From: MGOM01 sp035455265
GTDB taxonomy: Bacteria; Chloroflexota; Anaerolineae; Anaerolineales; E44-bin32
Direction: 5' to 3'
Assembly (NCBI GenBank): GCA_035455265.1
Contig: DATIFK010000012.1
Location: 1-64,000, forward strand
Length of the DNA stretch: 64,000 bases
How positions within the stretch are numbered: position 1 is the stretch's first letter; each line of letters opens with the position of its first letter. Of the stretch, positions 41,291-49,446 are shown in pieces. Under the pieces are notes generated by a model, which saw only the letters and a list, made by a program, of their open reading frames with translations, had not been told where the DNA came from and made no database searches. Position numbers and translations under genes: made by a program.

Positions 41291-43612
41291 TCACTCACCA
41301 CCGGTCTTGTAGTGCGCCACCGCGATGCCGGCTTCTCCATCCATCACCAGCTCTAGAGTCGGTCTCGATGGAAGATCCTGCAGGTCGACGACGATGAGGC
41401 CGCTGGACCAGCCGGCCTCCTCGGGCACCAAGCGGGCCAGCTGGTTGGGGGCGCTGAGCAGCGCCTCGGGGTTGAACACCGTCTGCGGGTCGTCGAGCTC
41501 CAGGGCGAGCGGGTAGATGTGCGCCTCGACGAGGTCCTGGAAGAAGTGCGTTCCGTAGGACGGTTGCGAGGGCTCCTCGCCGGAGTGGATTTCGACCAGC
41601 GCTCGAGCGTTGTAGATGTCGCCGTACGTGACCGGCACACCCAACTCCGGGTTGGTGCTGCCCCAGCGACCCGGGCCGAGCAGCACGAAGCGCTCCTTGG
41701 CCAGGCGCTGGTTGACGCGCCCGACGGCTCGCGCCAGGGCCTTGCGCTGCTCGACACGCCCCAGGCCGGCGTAGGCCTCGCCCGGGAGGTAGACGACGTA
41801 GCGCACGCCGGACACGCGTCCGTCGGGGACAAGGCGGTGGGCGCGGAACAGGACGCTCTCGGCCGGTAGCGACTCGGGAGCGCGGGCGGCTTCCGCCTCG
41901 ACGCGGCTGGTGGGTCTGCACTGCAGCAGGCACACCTGCAAGTCGGCCTCCCCCGTGTCGTCGAGTTCGAGCAGCAAAGCAAACTCGACGTCGACCGGGG
42001 AGTTGTAGGCCGATTCCAACTGCTGTAGAAGTCGTCGGATCCGATCGACGAAGGGTGTCCGGCGTAGCAATCCTTCCAGCGTGACAATCAGTTCTTGCGC
42101 GTCCACCTTGAGGGGCCGGCTGACGAGGTCCTCGACCAGGCCCTCCCGGTACATCTGTGCGATCCAGCGCAGTCTCGGGCCGTGCAGGGGCAACACAGCG
42201 GAGACGTCGACCGTCTGGAAGGCGTTGGCCTCCAGGTCGATCAGATCCACGTAGCGCTGGGAGACGTGACGGATGCGCCGCGGGTCGGGCCCCGGGCGCA
42301 GATCGGGGTGACTCAATGCGATCAGCCGCGGGTAGTCGCCGGCGTGCTGCTCGACGGCGCGCGTGCCCAGCCCCCAGACCATGCGCACCAGGCCGGCATG
42401 CCGGTCGATGCGCGGGCTCCAACGAAACGGGTTGCGCGAAAAGGCCACGCCGGCGGCGTCCGGCATGAACATCGCCCCGGTCCGTCTCCCCTCCACCTCC
42501 TGAATCAGGACCGCCATGCGCTCGTCGTAGTCGAGCAGGCCCATCTGGCGCCGGTAGAGCAGGACGTCCGGGCTGTACACGCTGGCGTAGACGCGGGCGA
42601 CGGCGCCCAGCAGGGACCGCAGGTTCTCCTGGTCGGAACTCTGGTTCGGGCAGAAACGGCTCTCATACTTGCCGGCGAACGAGAAGCCGAACGAGTCCTC
42701 CAGCAGGCTCGACGAGCGGACGATCAACGGGACGCCGTTGGCCTCGCGCACGACGGTGCGAAGCCCTTCGACAACCTCGTCGGGGAAGCTGCCTTCCGAG
42801 AAGCGTTGGCGCGCCGCCGGGAAGGCGGCGCGGATTTCGGGTTCCTGGCGGTACTTCTGGTTGCTCAGATCCAGCAGGGCGTTGAGTTGGATGAACTGAT
42901 AGAAGACGTCCGCGCCCAGAAACCAGGAGCGGGGAACGCGCAGGTGGGAGGTCAGGTCGGGGTCGCCGGTCTTGCGCAGGATGCACGCCGCCAGCACCAG
43001 TCCGGCGGCCTTGCCTCCGATCTTGCCCCGGCCGATGCGGCGAGCGCGCACCGACTGCAGGTCGGCCATGTCGAACCAGTCGCGCGCGACGCCGACATAG
43101 CCGAGGTGGTCGCTGATCATCGCCTTGGTCAGGACGACCTTGATCTCCTTGAGGTGGTGTTCGATCCGCTGGCGGGCCGGCGCGTCGAGGGCCTCGTACG
43201 CTTCGCCCTGCGCGAAGAGCATGTCCCACGGCGCCAACTCGGGGTGGAAGGTGAGGACGACGTCCTCGGCTGGCAGGCGTTCCGCCAGGGTCTGCCGGAC
43301 GAGATCCTCGAAGTCCTCGTGCGGGAGGTTGTAGGCGAAGTAGAAGTCGGTCAGGTGGTCGCGGATGATCGCCAGCCGGGAAGACCAGACCTCGGGGGGC
43401 TCCTGGGTGAGCGGATCGGCCAGCCCCTCGCGCTGTTGCGACTCGACGGCCTTCTCCTGAACCTCGGCCTCGAGCGCTTCGGCGGTGACGACACGTCGGC
43501 GAATCAGCTCCTGCCGCATTCGCTCTCGGATCCGCGAGGCGAGGATCGGGTAACGCTGCAGCTCCAGGTAGATCATCAAGGCGCGAGGGTACTGGCGAGA
43601 GTCGAGGGTCAT
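41291..43612 (-). CDS. Standalone PEP/pyruvate-binding domain protein
   Basis: 773 aa. Middle of the protein has the PPDK/PEP-synthase nucleotide-binding domain (RIGRGKIGGKAAGLVLA, GVPLIVRSSSLLEDSFGFSFAGKYESRF, AVLIQEVEGRRTGAMFMPDAAGVAFSRNPF). It lacks the phosphohistidine swivel and the PEP-binding TIM barrel of PEP synthase, so it cannot be a complete one. C-terminal ~230 residues include RFVLLGPGRWGSTNPELGVPVTYGDIYNA, a strong motif of this orphan family. Function unknown. Confidence 0.88.
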   Translation of the reverse strand: MTLDSRQYPRALMIYLELQRYPILASRIRERMRQELIRRRVVTAEALEAEVQEKAVESQQREGLADPLTQEPPEVWSSRLAIIRDHLTDFYFAYNLPHEDFEDLVRQTLAERLPAEDVVLTFHPELAPWDMLFAQGEAYEALDAPARQRIEHHLKEIKVVLTKAMISDHLGYVGVARDWFDMADLQSVRARRIGRGKIGGKAAGLVLAACILRKTGDPDLTSHLRVPRSWFLGADVFYQFIQLNALLDLSNQKYRQEPEIRAAFPAARQRFSEGSFPDEVVEGLRTVVREANGVPLIVRSSSLLEDSFGFSFAGKYESRFCPNQSSDQENLRSLLGAVARVYASVYSPDVLLYRRQMGLLDYDERMAVLIQEVEGRRTGAMFMPDAAGVAFSRNPFRWSPRIDRHAGLVRMVWGLGTRAVEQHAGDYPRLIALSHPDLRPGPDPRRIRHVSQRYVDLIDLEANAFQTVDVSAVLPLHGPRLRWIAQMYREGLVEDLVSRPLKVDAQELIVTLEGLLRRTPFVDRIRRLLQQLESAYNSPVDVEFALLLELDDTGEADLQVCLLQCRPTSRVEAEAARAPESLPAESVLFRAHRLVPDGRVSGVRYVVYLPGEAYAGLGRVEQRKALARAVGRVNQRLAKERFVLLGPGRWGSTNPELGVPVTYGDIYNARALVEIHSGEEPSQPSYGTHFFQDLVEAHIYPLALELDDPQTVFNPEALLSAPNQLARLVPEEAGWSSGLIVVDLQDLPSRPTLELVMDGEAGIAVAHYKTGGE

Positions 43613-43617
43613 AAGAG

Positions 43618-43709
43618 CAGTCTTCAGTTGTCAGTCCTCAGTTATCAGTCAAACCCAGGTCGCCCTCGGTGGTCTTAACTGACAACTGATGACTGACGAC
43701 TGACGACTC
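43618..43709. repeat. CAGTTGTCAGTC inverted repeat
   Basis: CAGTTGTCAGTCCTCAGTTA and ACTGACAACTGATGACTGAC with ACGACTG; between two minus-strand genes. Confidence 0.75.
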
Positions 43710-43716
43710 CTGAGGG

Positions 43717-45231
43717 TCACGCGTAGCTGACGCTGCTTTCCACGGTCGGCAGGAACGTCGGCGATCTGCGAATCCGAGTCGCTTGCTCGAAGGCGTAGCC
43801 GAGTCGTATCAACAAGGGTTCCTTCCAGGCCCGGGCGATGAACGACAACCCGATGGGAAGTCCGGCGACGAAGCCAGCCGGAACGGTCAGGTGCGGGTAT
43901 CCCGCCACGGCCGGCGGCGACGTGCTCTCCATGTCCCAGCTGCGAGGATCGCCATTGACGAGATCGACGGCCCAGGCCGGACCGCCGGAAATGCAGACCA
44001 GCGCGTCGAGGTGGTGCTTTCGGAGCACGGCGTCGAGGCCGTCGCGGCGGGTCAGACGGTGGTTGCGGGCCAGCGCCTGGCGGTAGGTCTTGCTCGAGAG
44101 CGGACCCTTGGCCTCGGCGTCGGTCATGCGTTCCTGGCCGAAGAACGGCATGACCTGTTGGCGATGATCCTCGTTGAAGCGGATGACGTCCTTGAGCGAG
44201 TGCACGCGCGCCTTGCGCCCGCGCCCGGCGAGGTAGCGATTGAGGTCGGCCTTGAACTCGAACAACAAGACGTCGATCTCGCTCGGGCCGAAGCGGTCGT
44301 AGTTCGGGACGTTGGCCGGGTCGACCAGAACCGCCCCCATGCGCTGGAGGACGTCCAGGCTGGCTTCGAGGATGCGAACCAGGCGCGAGTCCGAGCCGAG
44401 CATGTTGCGGGCGACGCCGATGCGCGCTCCCTGAAGGCCGCGCGGGTCGAGGAAGGCCGTGTAGTCGCGAGGAGCGCGCCTGGAGGAAGACCGCGTCGCG
44501 GGATCGCCTGCGTCGGCCCCGGTGAGGGCCCCGAGCAGGAGGGCCAGGTCTTCGACCGTGCGGGCCATCGGTCCGGGGGTGTCCTGGCTGTGGGCGATCG
44601 GAATGACGCCGCTCCGGCTGAGCAGGCCCAAGGTGGGCTTGAGCCCGACGATGCCGTTGGTCTGCGACGGGCAGATGATCGAGCCGTCGGTTTCCGTGCC
44701 GACGGCCGCGGCGCACAGGTCGGCGGCGACCGCCACGGCGGAGCCGGACGAGGAGCCGCAGGCCGAGCGGTCGAGAGCGTAGGGATTGCGTGTCAGACCG
44801 CCGCGCGTCGACCAGCCGCTGACGGAGCGCTTGCCGCGGAAGTTGGCCCACTCGCTGAGGTTGGCCTTCCCCAGAAGGAGCGCCCCGGCGGCGCGCAGGC
44901 GGCGGACGATGTGGGCGTCGCGCCTGGGTGTCGAGCCCTCCAGCGCCGGCGAACCGGCGGTGGTCTGCATGCGGTCGTGCGTGTCGATGTTGTCTTTGAT
45001 CAGGATGGGGATGCCGTGCAGCCGCCCGCGCACCCGCCCCTGCAGGCGCTCGCGGTCGAGGGTTTCGGCGATGGCCATTGCATCAGGATTGACCTCCATG
45101 ACGGCGTGCAAGGCCGGGCCGCCGCGATCGAGGGCCTCGATCCGCTCGAGGTAGCGCTGAGTCAGGCCAACCGCGGTGAGCTCGCCGGCGGCCATCTTGT
45201 CCTGCAGTTCGCGGATCCCGAGTTCGGCCAT
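43717..45231 (-). CDS. Amidase-signature hydrolase
   Basis: 504 aa. Ser-cisSer-Lys triad in place: HGIPILIKDNIDT (Lys), ACGSSSGSAVAVAA (cis-Ser), GTETDGSIICPSQTNGIVGL (nucleophile Ser). FAA-hydrolase/GatA superfamily, the single amidase type rather than a tRNA amidotransferase, since gatB and gatC are absent. Substrate unknown. ATG start with GAGG at 7 nt. Confidence 0.92.
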   Translation of the reverse strand: MAELGIRELQDKMAAGELTAVGLTQRYLERIEALDRGGPALHAVMEVNPDAMAIAETLDRERLQGRVRGRLHGIPILIKDNIDTHDRMQTTAGSPALEGSTPRRDAHIVRRLRAAGALLLGKANLSEWANFRGKRSVSGWSTRGGLTRNPYALDRSACGSSSGSAVAVAADLCAAAVGTETDGSIICPSQTNGIVGLKPTLGLLSRSGVIPIAHSQDTPGPMARTVEDLALLLGALTGADAGDPATRSSSRRAPRDYTAFLDPRGLQGARIGVARNMLGSDSRLVRILEASLDVLQRMGAVLVDPANVPNYDRFGPSEIDVLLFEFKADLNRYLAGRGRKARVHSLKDVIRFNEDHRQQVMPFFGQERMTDAEAKGPLSSKTYRQALARNHRLTRRDGLDAVLRKHHLDALVCISGGPAWAVDLVNGDPRSWDMESTSPPAVAGYPHLTVPAGFVAGLPIGLSFIARAWKEPLLIRLGYAFEQATRIRRSPTFLPTVESSVSYA

Positions 45232-45246
45232 GACGTACCTCGAGGA

Positions 45247-45327
45247 GTCGTCAGTCGTCAGTCTTCAGTTCTCAGTAAGACCAATTCGATACCCGACAAC
45301 TGACAACTGATGACTGACAACTGATGG
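45247..45327. repeat. CAGTCGTCAGTCTTC inverted repeat
   Basis: GTCGTCAGTCGTCAGTCTTC and CAACTGACAACTGATGACTG arms between minus-strand genes. Confidence 0.7.
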
Positions 45328-45657
45328 CTACTTAGGAGGGAGGGTCCGGGCGAAGCCCACGCCAAGATCGACCCATTTCTTCAACGCGGCCGGACTGCGG
45401 GTACCGCCGGGCCCGACCAGCACCCAACCCTTCGACGGCCGCCCGGTCAGGGCGAACGGGCGCGCGTGGGGAGCTTTGACGGCGGCTTCGTGGCCGTCTG
45501 GCCCGACACGCACCAGGAGGTCTTCCCCCAACACGCCCACGGCCATGTTGCCGCCAATCAGGAAACCGACGCCGCCAAACTGCTCCCTCTCGGTCAGGCT
45601 GGATTGACGGGCCAGAGCCTTCCGGACGCGCCCGGCCAGCTTTGCATCAAAAGGCAT
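45328..45657 (-). CDS. TfoX N-terminal domain protein
   Basis: 109 aa. REQFGGVGFLIGGNMAVGVLGEDLLVRVGPD and GWVLVGPGGTRSPAALKKWVDLGVGFA, the TfoX/Sxy N-terminal family without the C-terminal domain. The long form is a competence regulator in Proteobacteria; these short ones have no known role. Confidence 0.88.
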   Translation of the reverse strand: MPFDAKLAGRVRKALARQSSLTEREQFGGVGFLIGGNMAVGVLGEDLLVRVGPDGHEAAVKAPHARPFALTGRPSKGWVLVGPGGTRSPAALKKWVDLGVGFARTLPPK

Positions 45658-45673
45658 GGCCTCGCCTCCGCGG

Positions 45674-46069
45674 CTAGCCGTCGGCGTCTTTGCCGCCGAC
45701 GCGCCGGATGGTCACCGAAGGTTCACCTTCCTTGCGGAACTGCAGAACGTCCGGGTGGGAATCGGCGTAGGACGCCAGGCCCTTGCTGTCCCACGATTGC
45801 CGTCCTTTGTTCCACACCGCTTGGAAGACGGCGCCGCGCACACTTTCCCCCTGGCTGAGAACTTCGGCCTTGATCTCCTTCTCAAGCGCTTCGATCGATG
45901 CCTGGGCCGCCTCGCCCTTCTGACTGAACTCCGCCTCGATCTCGTCCAGCCGGGCTTTGACCTCGGGAGGCAGAACCTGGTCGATCAGCTTCTGCTTGTC
46001 TTTCTGCAACGCCTCCATTTGACGATGGAGCTCGGCAAGTTGGTCCAACTTCTGGCCGACGGCGAGCAT
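45674..46069 (-). CDS. Coiled-coil protein with C-terminal KGR-W domain
   Basis: 131 aa. Residues 1-75 form a charged coiled coil (EIEAEFSQKGEAAQASIEALEKEIKAEVL); the rest is VRGAVFQAVWNKGRQSWDSKGLASYADSHPDVLQFRKEGEPSVTIRRV. The layout recalls Gam/Gp157-like phage proteins, but that link is weak. ATG start 46069, 16 bp upstream of the TfoX gene's end partner on the same strand. Function unknown. Confidence 0.6.
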   Translation of the reverse strand: MLAVGQKLDQLAELHRQMEALQKDKQKLIDQVLPPEVKARLDEIEAEFSQKGEAAQASIEALEKEIKAEVLSQGESVRGAVFQAVWNKGRQSWDSKGLASYADSHPDVLQFRKEGEPSVTIRRVGGKDADG

Positions 46070-46159
46070 ACCGGTACCCTCCTTTGGCGATCTCGAGCGC
46101 AGTCCTTACACTCTAGGCGAACTTGGAGGGCATGGCAAGGGTGGAAGTCGCCGCCAGAT

Positions 46160-46213
46160 GTAGGGGCGAAGGCACACCCGTCTCGAGCGCAGAGAGGGAT
46201 GCTTCGCCCCTAC
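46160..46213. repeat. GTAGGGGCGAAG inverted repeat
   Basis: 12-bp arms GTAGGGGCGAAG and CTTCGCCCCTAC, 30 nt apart. A different short dispersed element from the CAGT family. Confidence 0.55.
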
Positions 46214-46256
46214 TGTCCACTTTGGACCGCTGCGGTGCCTGCGAGGGGATCGCTCG

Positions 46257-46484
46257 TTATGCGCCTCCCCGAATCCGCGGTCCGCTCAGCGGGGCACCGA
46301 ACAACGGGGCGAACAGGCACACATCCACCAGCCCGGCGATAAGGGGCACGGCACCCACCACGCCGACGACCACGGACGCGGCGCCGTGGAGCCCGAGGAC
46401 GGCCCAGGCGATCAACGCGATCCCCGCGGCGATTCGCACGATCCGTCCCGTTCCCGAAGCCATGAAAGCCACGAAACTGTTCAT
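46257..46484 (-). CDS. DUF2892 small membrane protein
   Basis: 75 aa. GTGRIVRIAAGIALIAWAV and a second helix VVVGVVGAVPLIAGLVDVCLFAPLFG, the DUF2892 pattern found alone or at the end of rhodanese proteins. AAGGAG lies 9 nt before ATG 46484; an upstream Crp/Fnr gene on the same strand 76 bp away may regulate it. Confidence 0.8.
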   Translation of the reverse strand: MNSFVAFMASGTGRIVRIAAGIALIAWAVLGLHGAASVVVGVVGAVPLIAGLVDVCLFAPLFGAPLSGPRIRGGA

Positions 46485-46560
46485 CCGACTCTCTCCTTGG
46501 TGATCCACACCATCTTGATCGACAGTGTAGGGGAAAGCCGGTGCGATGTCCGTGACAAAG

Positions 46561-47235
46561 TCACGCTCGGGAGCGAGCCGCCAGCTTGTCTGGATCGACG
46601 ACCTCGATCAGGCCGCGGGAGACGCGGATCAGGCCCTGAGCGGCGAAGTCCTCCAGAATCCGGCTGACGACCTCGCGTGCGCTGCCGAGCTCAGCGGCGA
46701 CCTCCTGGTGCGTCAAGCGCAGCGGTCCGGCGAGACGGCTTCGCTCGAGCAGGAACGCCGCCAGGCGGGCGTCCATGCGCCGAAAGGCCACCTCCTCCAC
46801 GACGGCCATCACGCTCACCAGCCGTTGCGACAGCAGGTCGAAAAGGAACGAGCGCCACAGATCGTAGCGGCGAACCCATTCGCGAAAGGCGTCGGCCGGG
46901 ACCATGACGGCCTCGGCGTCCTGCTCGACCGTGGCGATCGCCGGGAAGGTCTGATGGTTGAGGATGGCATTGGCCGTGAGGATGCATGACTGCCCCAGGC
47001 CGAAACGGTAGAGTGTGATCTCTCGCCCGGTTTCGCCGATCTGGTAGACCCGGACGACCCCGGAGACCAGCAAGGCGATGGCGTGGACCCGGTCGCCCTC
47101 GACGAAGACGTCTTTCCCCGCCGGGATGCGGGCCAGATAGGCCGTCTGCTGGAAATCCTGCAGGAGGTGCGGGTCTGCCCCGCGCAGGAACGGCAGGGCG
47201 GGCAGGACCCGCGGTAGGTCGGCGGAGTCAATCAT
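46561..47235 (-). CDS. Crp/Fnr-family transcription regulator
   Basis: 224 aa. cNMP-like sensor barrel (IPAGKDVFVEGDRVHAIALLVSGVVRVYQ, GREITLYRFGLGQSCILTANAIL), long dimer helix, and Crp HTH (LRLTHQEVAAELGSAREVVSRILEDFAAQGLI). No N-terminal Fnr Fe-S cysteines, so not an oxygen sensor of that type. Followed by the DUF2892 gene, a known Crp/Fnr neighbour in many genomes. Confidence 0.9.
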   Translation of the reverse strand: MIDSADLPRVLPALPFLRGADPHLLQDFQQTAYLARIPAGKDVFVEGDRVHAIALLVSGVVRVYQIGETGREITLYRFGLGQSCILTANAILNHQTFPAIATVEQDAEAVMVPADAFREWVRRYDLWRSFLFDLLSQRLVSVMAVVEEVAFRRMDARLAAFLLERSRLAGPLRLTHQEVAAELGSAREVVSRILEDFAAQGLIRVSRGLIEVVDPDKLAARSRA

Positions 47236-47303
47236 GTGTCTGCCGCGCCCAAGATGGTCGGGTCGATGGGCCTTTCCTCGACGCGCTGGCCACCGCGTTC
47301 ACC

Positions 47304-47987
47304 TCACCGTGTGGACCGAGCCAGGCGTGGAAGCCAGGCCTGCGTCGCCTCCCCGATCTCGCGCAGGACGTCGTCGTCGGTGCGCCCGGAGGACTTGAGC
47401 ACATGGAGACCGTGGTCGGCCGCCTCGAGCCAGTGCATCGTCCAATCGGCGGTCACCGTTTGCAGCGTTTGTTCCATCAGATCGCGACGGCAAAGGCTGT
47501 CGCGTGTGCCGTTGAAACACAACACGGGGAGGCGAAGCTTCGGAAGGTGAGCGTCCCGTAGGCGCTCGGGCCGGCCGGCTGGGTGGAGCGGGTAAGCGAG
47601 GAGAAGCAGTCCGTCGCAGGCGAAGCCGGTGGCCGCCAGCATCGACGCGGCGCGCCCGCCCATCGATCGCCCACCGAGAATCAGGCAGGAGGGATGCAGC
47701 TCCTGGCGCACGAAAGCAACGACCGAAGCCAAGCAGGCCTGGAGCTGCGGCATGGGATCGGGCCGGCGCGAGCCTCGCTCGCGGTAGAGGAAGTTGAACC
47801 GGACGATCGACACTCCGCAGCGCTGAAAGACCGGGACCAGGCTGACCATGCCGCGGTCGTCCATATGGCCGCCGGCGCCGTGTGCGCAAATGAAGACGAG
47901 GCCCTTCGATCCCGAATCAGGCGCCGGGTCGAAGATCGCCGAAACTGAGTCTCCGCTCTCGAGAGGGACTCGCAATTCCTGAGTCAT
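47304..47987 (-). CDS. Alpha/beta hydrolase, Tex30/KANSL3-like
   Basis: 227 aa. VFICAHGAGGHMDDRGMV, nucleophile ILGGRSMGGRAASMLA, RFNFLYRERGSRRPDP, TRDSLCRRDLM acid region and ADHGLHV His. The GRSMGGR elbow with an early AHGAG is the KANSL3/Tex30 hydrolase pattern. Start ATG 47987 has no ribosome site; a CAGT-type repeat lies immediately upstream. Confidence 0.82.
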   Translation of the reverse strand: MTQELRVPLESGDSVSAIFDPAPDSGSKGLVFICAHGAGGHMDDRGMVSLVPVFQRCGVSIVRFNFLYRERGSRRPDPMPQLQACLASVVAFVRQELHPSCLILGGRSMGGRAASMLAATGFACDGLLLLAYPLHPAGRPERLRDAHLPKLRLPVLCFNGTRDSLCRRDLMEQTLQTVTADWTMHWLEAADHGLHVLKSSGRTDDDVLREIGEATQAWLPRLARSTR

Positions 47988-48089
47988 CAGGTATCCGTCA
48001 ACAGTCCTCCGTCGCCGGGTCATCCGGTCGGCGGCCCGAAACCTTCGACATCCGACTGAGGACTGACAACTGACAACTGGCGACTGTTC
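47988..48089. repeat. CAGTCCTCCGTC inverted repeat
   Basis: GTCAACAGTCCTCCGTCGCC and GACTGAGGACTGACAACTGA arms between dnaN and the hydrolase gene. Confidence 0.65.
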
Positions 48090-49223
48090 TCAGCGCCCCA
48101 GGTGCATGGGCATCACGACGTGTAGGAAGTCCTCGCGCCCCACCGGACGCAGTACGCCCGGGGACGAAGCCGTGTTCGTCTCGAGGGCGACGTTGGGGGT
48201 GTCGATGATACCCAGGACGTCGACGAGGAAGCGGACGTTGAAGGCGATCTCAATGGGGCCGCCCTCGACGGTGGCGTCGACGATGGTTTCGTTCGACCCC
48301 GTCTCGGCCGAGGTGGCGGAGACGAGGACGCGGCCGGGCTCGAGGTCGCTGCCGGGGGTGATGCGCAGCCGGGCCGAGTGGGCCGCCTCGCGAGCGAAGA
48401 TGTCGGCCGCCTTGCACGCTTTGAGAAAGGAGGACGTTGGCAGGACGGTGCGTGTGGCCGAGGTCGCCGGGATGATGCCCTGGTAGTCGGGGAAATTGCC
48501 CTCGATGAGCTGCGACACCAGCTCGACGTTCTTCGACCGGAACAGAACCTGGCCGCGTGCCGGCGGCAGGATCATGGTGACGGTCTCATCACCGTCGCTG
48601 AGGATGCGCCCGAGTTCGGCCAAGGCGCGGGCGGGCACGATGGCGCGCAGTTTGCCCGCCCCCGGGGAAGACAGATGGGCTTTGCGCACCGACAGCCGGA
48701 AGCCGTCGGCCGCCGCCAGGGTCAGTTGGCCGTTGTCGATCTCCAGCAGGACCCCGGTCAGCACCGGTCGGGCGTCGTCGGTGGAGGCGGCGAAGGCCAC
48801 CTGGTTGATCATCTCCTTCAGATCTTCGACGTTGAGGGTGACCCCCTCCTCCTCGGTGGCCTGGGGGAGAGGCGGGAACTCCTGGGCGTCGATGCCTTTC
48901 AGGTCGTTGTTGAAGGAGCCGCAGCGCACCTTGAGCGTCTGCGTGCGCACGACCAGCTCCATTTCCACCCGGTCGTTGGGCAGAGTGTTCACCAGGTCGA
49001 CCAGAGTGCGGGCGGGCGCGGTCGTGGAGCCTTCCTCATCGATCTTGGCCCCGATCCAGCAGCTGATCCCGAGTTCCAGGTTGGTGGCCGTCAGCCGCAG
49101 GCGACCGTTGTCGGTGGCCAGCAAGACGTTGGCTAGAACCGGCAAGGTGCTGCGGGTGGCGACGGCGCGGGCAACGGTGCTCAGGCCGCGGGCGAGGTTC
49201 TCTTGCAGGCATGAGACTTTCAT
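48090..49223 (-). CDS. dnaN: DNA polymerase III sliding clamp (beta subunit)
   Basis: 377 aa. Starts MKVSCLQENLARGLSTVARA and has the three clamp domains; recognisable TRSTLPVLANVLLATDNGRLRLTATNLELGI at the start, ARPVLTGVLLEIDNGQLTLAAADGFRLSV in domain 2, and the end LRPVGREDFLHVVMPMHL. Start chosen at ATG 49223, not the frame's earlier 49274. A TATACT -10 (49263-49258 on the minus strand) lies about 35 nt before it. dnaN is normally next to dnaA and oriC; here the upstream neighbour is a sensor kinase, so the usual dnaA-dnaN pair is broken or dnaA lies elsewhere. Confidence 0.93.
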   Translation of the reverse strand: MKVSCLQENLARGLSTVARAVATRSTLPVLANVLLATDNGRLRLTATNLELGISCWIGAKIDEEGSTTAPARTLVDLVNTLPNDRVEMELVVRTQTLKVRCGSFNNDLKGIDAQEFPPLPQATEEEGVTLNVEDLKEMINQVAFAASTDDARPVLTGVLLEIDNGQLTLAAADGFRLSVRKAHLSSPGAGKLRAIVPARALAELGRILSDGDETVTMILPPARGQVLFRSKNVELVSQLIEGNFPDYQGIIPATSATRTVLPTSSFLKACKAADIFAREAAHSARLRITPGSDLEPGRVLVSATSAETGSNETIVDATVEGGPIEIAFNVRFLVDVLGIIDTPNVALETNTASSPGVLRPVGREDFLHVVMPMHLGR

Positions 49224-49257
49224 GCGGAGTCCACCCCAGGGGTCGGCGTCGCGAGGA

Positions 49258-49263
49258 AGTATA
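49258..49263 (-). promoter_or_regulatory. -10 element of dnaN
   Basis: TATACT on the minus strand, about 35 nt before the dnaN start. Confidence 0.5.
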
Positions 49264-49328
49264 CAACGGAGCACCGCGACCGCGCGGCGACATCTGGCGG
49301 GTCGGCCCCGGAGGGTTTCCGAGGTTAT

Positions 49329-49395
49329 TCAGTTCCCAGTCTCCCGTGGGCCCCTGGGTGACCCTGACTGGAAACTGGCGACTGGCAACCAGGCC
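49329..49395. repeat. CAGTTCCCAGTCTCCC inverted repeat
   Basis: TTCAGTTCCCAGTCTCCCGT and GACTGGAAACTGGCGACTGG in the 223-bp gap between dnaN and the kinase gene. I saw no DnaA box there. Confidence 0.65.
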
Positions 49396-49431
49396 TGCGG
49401 CCTGAGCTGGTGGACAGCCTCCACCATCGGG

Positions 49432-49437
49432 TATAGA
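49432..49437 (+). promoter_or_regulatory. -10 element of the kinase gene, short leader
   Basis: TATAGA ends 9 nt before ATG 49447 and no ribosome site is seen, so the message is probably leaderless or nearly so. Confidence 0.5.
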
Positions 49438-49446
49438 TTAAGCCCC

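Noticed and set aside
45674..46069. Phage Gam/Gp157 homologue
   Set aside because: Only the coiled-coil layout and a loose C-terminal likeness support it; no other phage gene nearby.
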